6,264 bases of DNA from Crocinitomicaceae bacterium (GTDB lineage: Bacteria > Bacteroidota > Bacteroidia > Flavobacteriales_D > Crocinitomicaceae): positions 5,455 through 11,718 of the forward strand of contig JALWLM010000394.1 in assembly GCA_027084145.1 (NCBI GenBank), given 5' to 3'. Under the pieces are notes generated by a model, which searched no databases, had not been told where the DNA came from, and saw only the letters and a program-made list of their open reading frames with translations. Shown here piece by piece: positions 6,173 to 6,264 of this stretch (position 1 is its first letter; the number at the start of each line of letters is the position of its first letter). Made by a program: the position numbers and the translations under genes.

Positions 6173-6264
6173 TGTTTAACACCTCCTCCCATTTCTGTAT
6201 TTCTTCTTTTAGAGTTTCTATGTTCCTACATTCTGATTCCATATGTTGTAATTCGGATTTGATT
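6162..6264 (-). CDS. C-terminal end of an unidentified coiled-coil-like protein (5' part outside window)
   Basis: Entering from the right edge, one minus-strand frame is open for 33 codons and stops with TGA at 6164-6162; the other two frames are closed. The segment is Glu/Lys-rich and helical, with hydrophobic residues every seventh position (Ile1, Met8, Ile15, Ile22 and Leu29 of the visible part), as in a coiled coil. It ends WEEVLNNGY. The stop overlaps the start of the methyltransferase remnant by 11 bases (6172-6162) in a different frame. I do not recognise the protein. An open frame of this length could arise by chance in AT-rich DNA, but the heptad regularity favours real coding. Confidence 0.45.
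   Translation of the reverse strand, partial: IKSELQHMESECRNIETLKEEIQKWEEVLNNGY
6180..6187 (-). promoter_or_regulatory. strong Shine-Dalgarno sequence before the methyltransferase remnant
   Basis: On the minus strand AGGAGGTG is an 8-base match to the complement of the 16S rRNA 3' end, 7 bases before the ATG at 6172. It is read at the same time as Glu-Glu-Val codons of the overlapping upstream ORF, so its presence may be coincidental. None of the four other genes in the window has a comparable site. Confidence 0.45.

Noticed and set aside
6173..6264. Frameshifted continuation of the methyltransferase (fragments resembling NPNY or YGIRM in the other two frames)
   Set aside because: These fragments are interrupted by stops, are too far from the conserved tail, and do not carry the full catalytic motif, while the third frame is cleanly open with a heptad pattern.
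1..6264. CRISPR arrays, tRNA or rRNA genes, insertion sequences, riboswitches
   Set aside because: No spaced direct repeats, cloverleaf segments, rRNA-like blocks, transposase motifs or recognisable riboswitch cores were seen; nearly all bases are accounted for by protein genes.

Overview
The window looks like chromosomal DNA of a low-GC member of the Bacteroidota, most likely Flavobacteriia (inference). The evidence is a secreted protein with a C-terminal type IX secretion (T9SS) sorting domain, a TonB-dependent receptor with a carboxypeptidase-regulatory-like N-terminal domain, a periplasmic DPP IV of Bacteroidota length, matches to the Bacteroidota promoter consensus (TTG / TAnnTTTG), and A-rich rather than Shine-Dalgarno-type leaders on the main genes.

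Layout. On the minus strand, positions 1-1156 hold the N-terminal 385 codons of a TonB-dependent receptor cut by the window edge. Upstream of it in transcription order (1238-2191, minus) is a lamin-tail-domain protein with a T9SS sorting signal. A rho-independent terminator at 1177-1211 separates the two. A 164-base divergent intergenic region (2192-2355) carries one promoter candidate in each direction. On the plus strand follow a dipeptidyl peptidase IV (2356-4521) and, after a 93-base gap with a well-formed promoter, citrate synthase gltA (4615-5904). A strong hairpin at 5921-5950 can terminate both gltA and the convergent DNA to its right.

The right edge is the least ordinary part. A 70-codon minus-strand ORF (5960-6172) looks like only the C-terminal tail of a THUMP-type 23S rRNA methyltransferase of the RlmL family. 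The SAM-binding core and catalytic NPPY motif are absent. It is preceded by an unusually complete Shine-Dalgarno sequence and overlaps by 11 bases the end of another minus-strand ORF with a coiled-coil-like heptad pattern that runs off the window. This suggests a recombination or insertion junction near 6172.

Functionally the left half is cell-envelope and secretion biology (outer-membrane uptake receptor, surface-exported protein, periplasmic peptidase) and gltA is central metabolism. I see no sign that the genes form one pathway. I found no tRNA, rRNA, CRISPR array or complete mobile element, and no clear new system. The only gene-free stretches are short and are described below.
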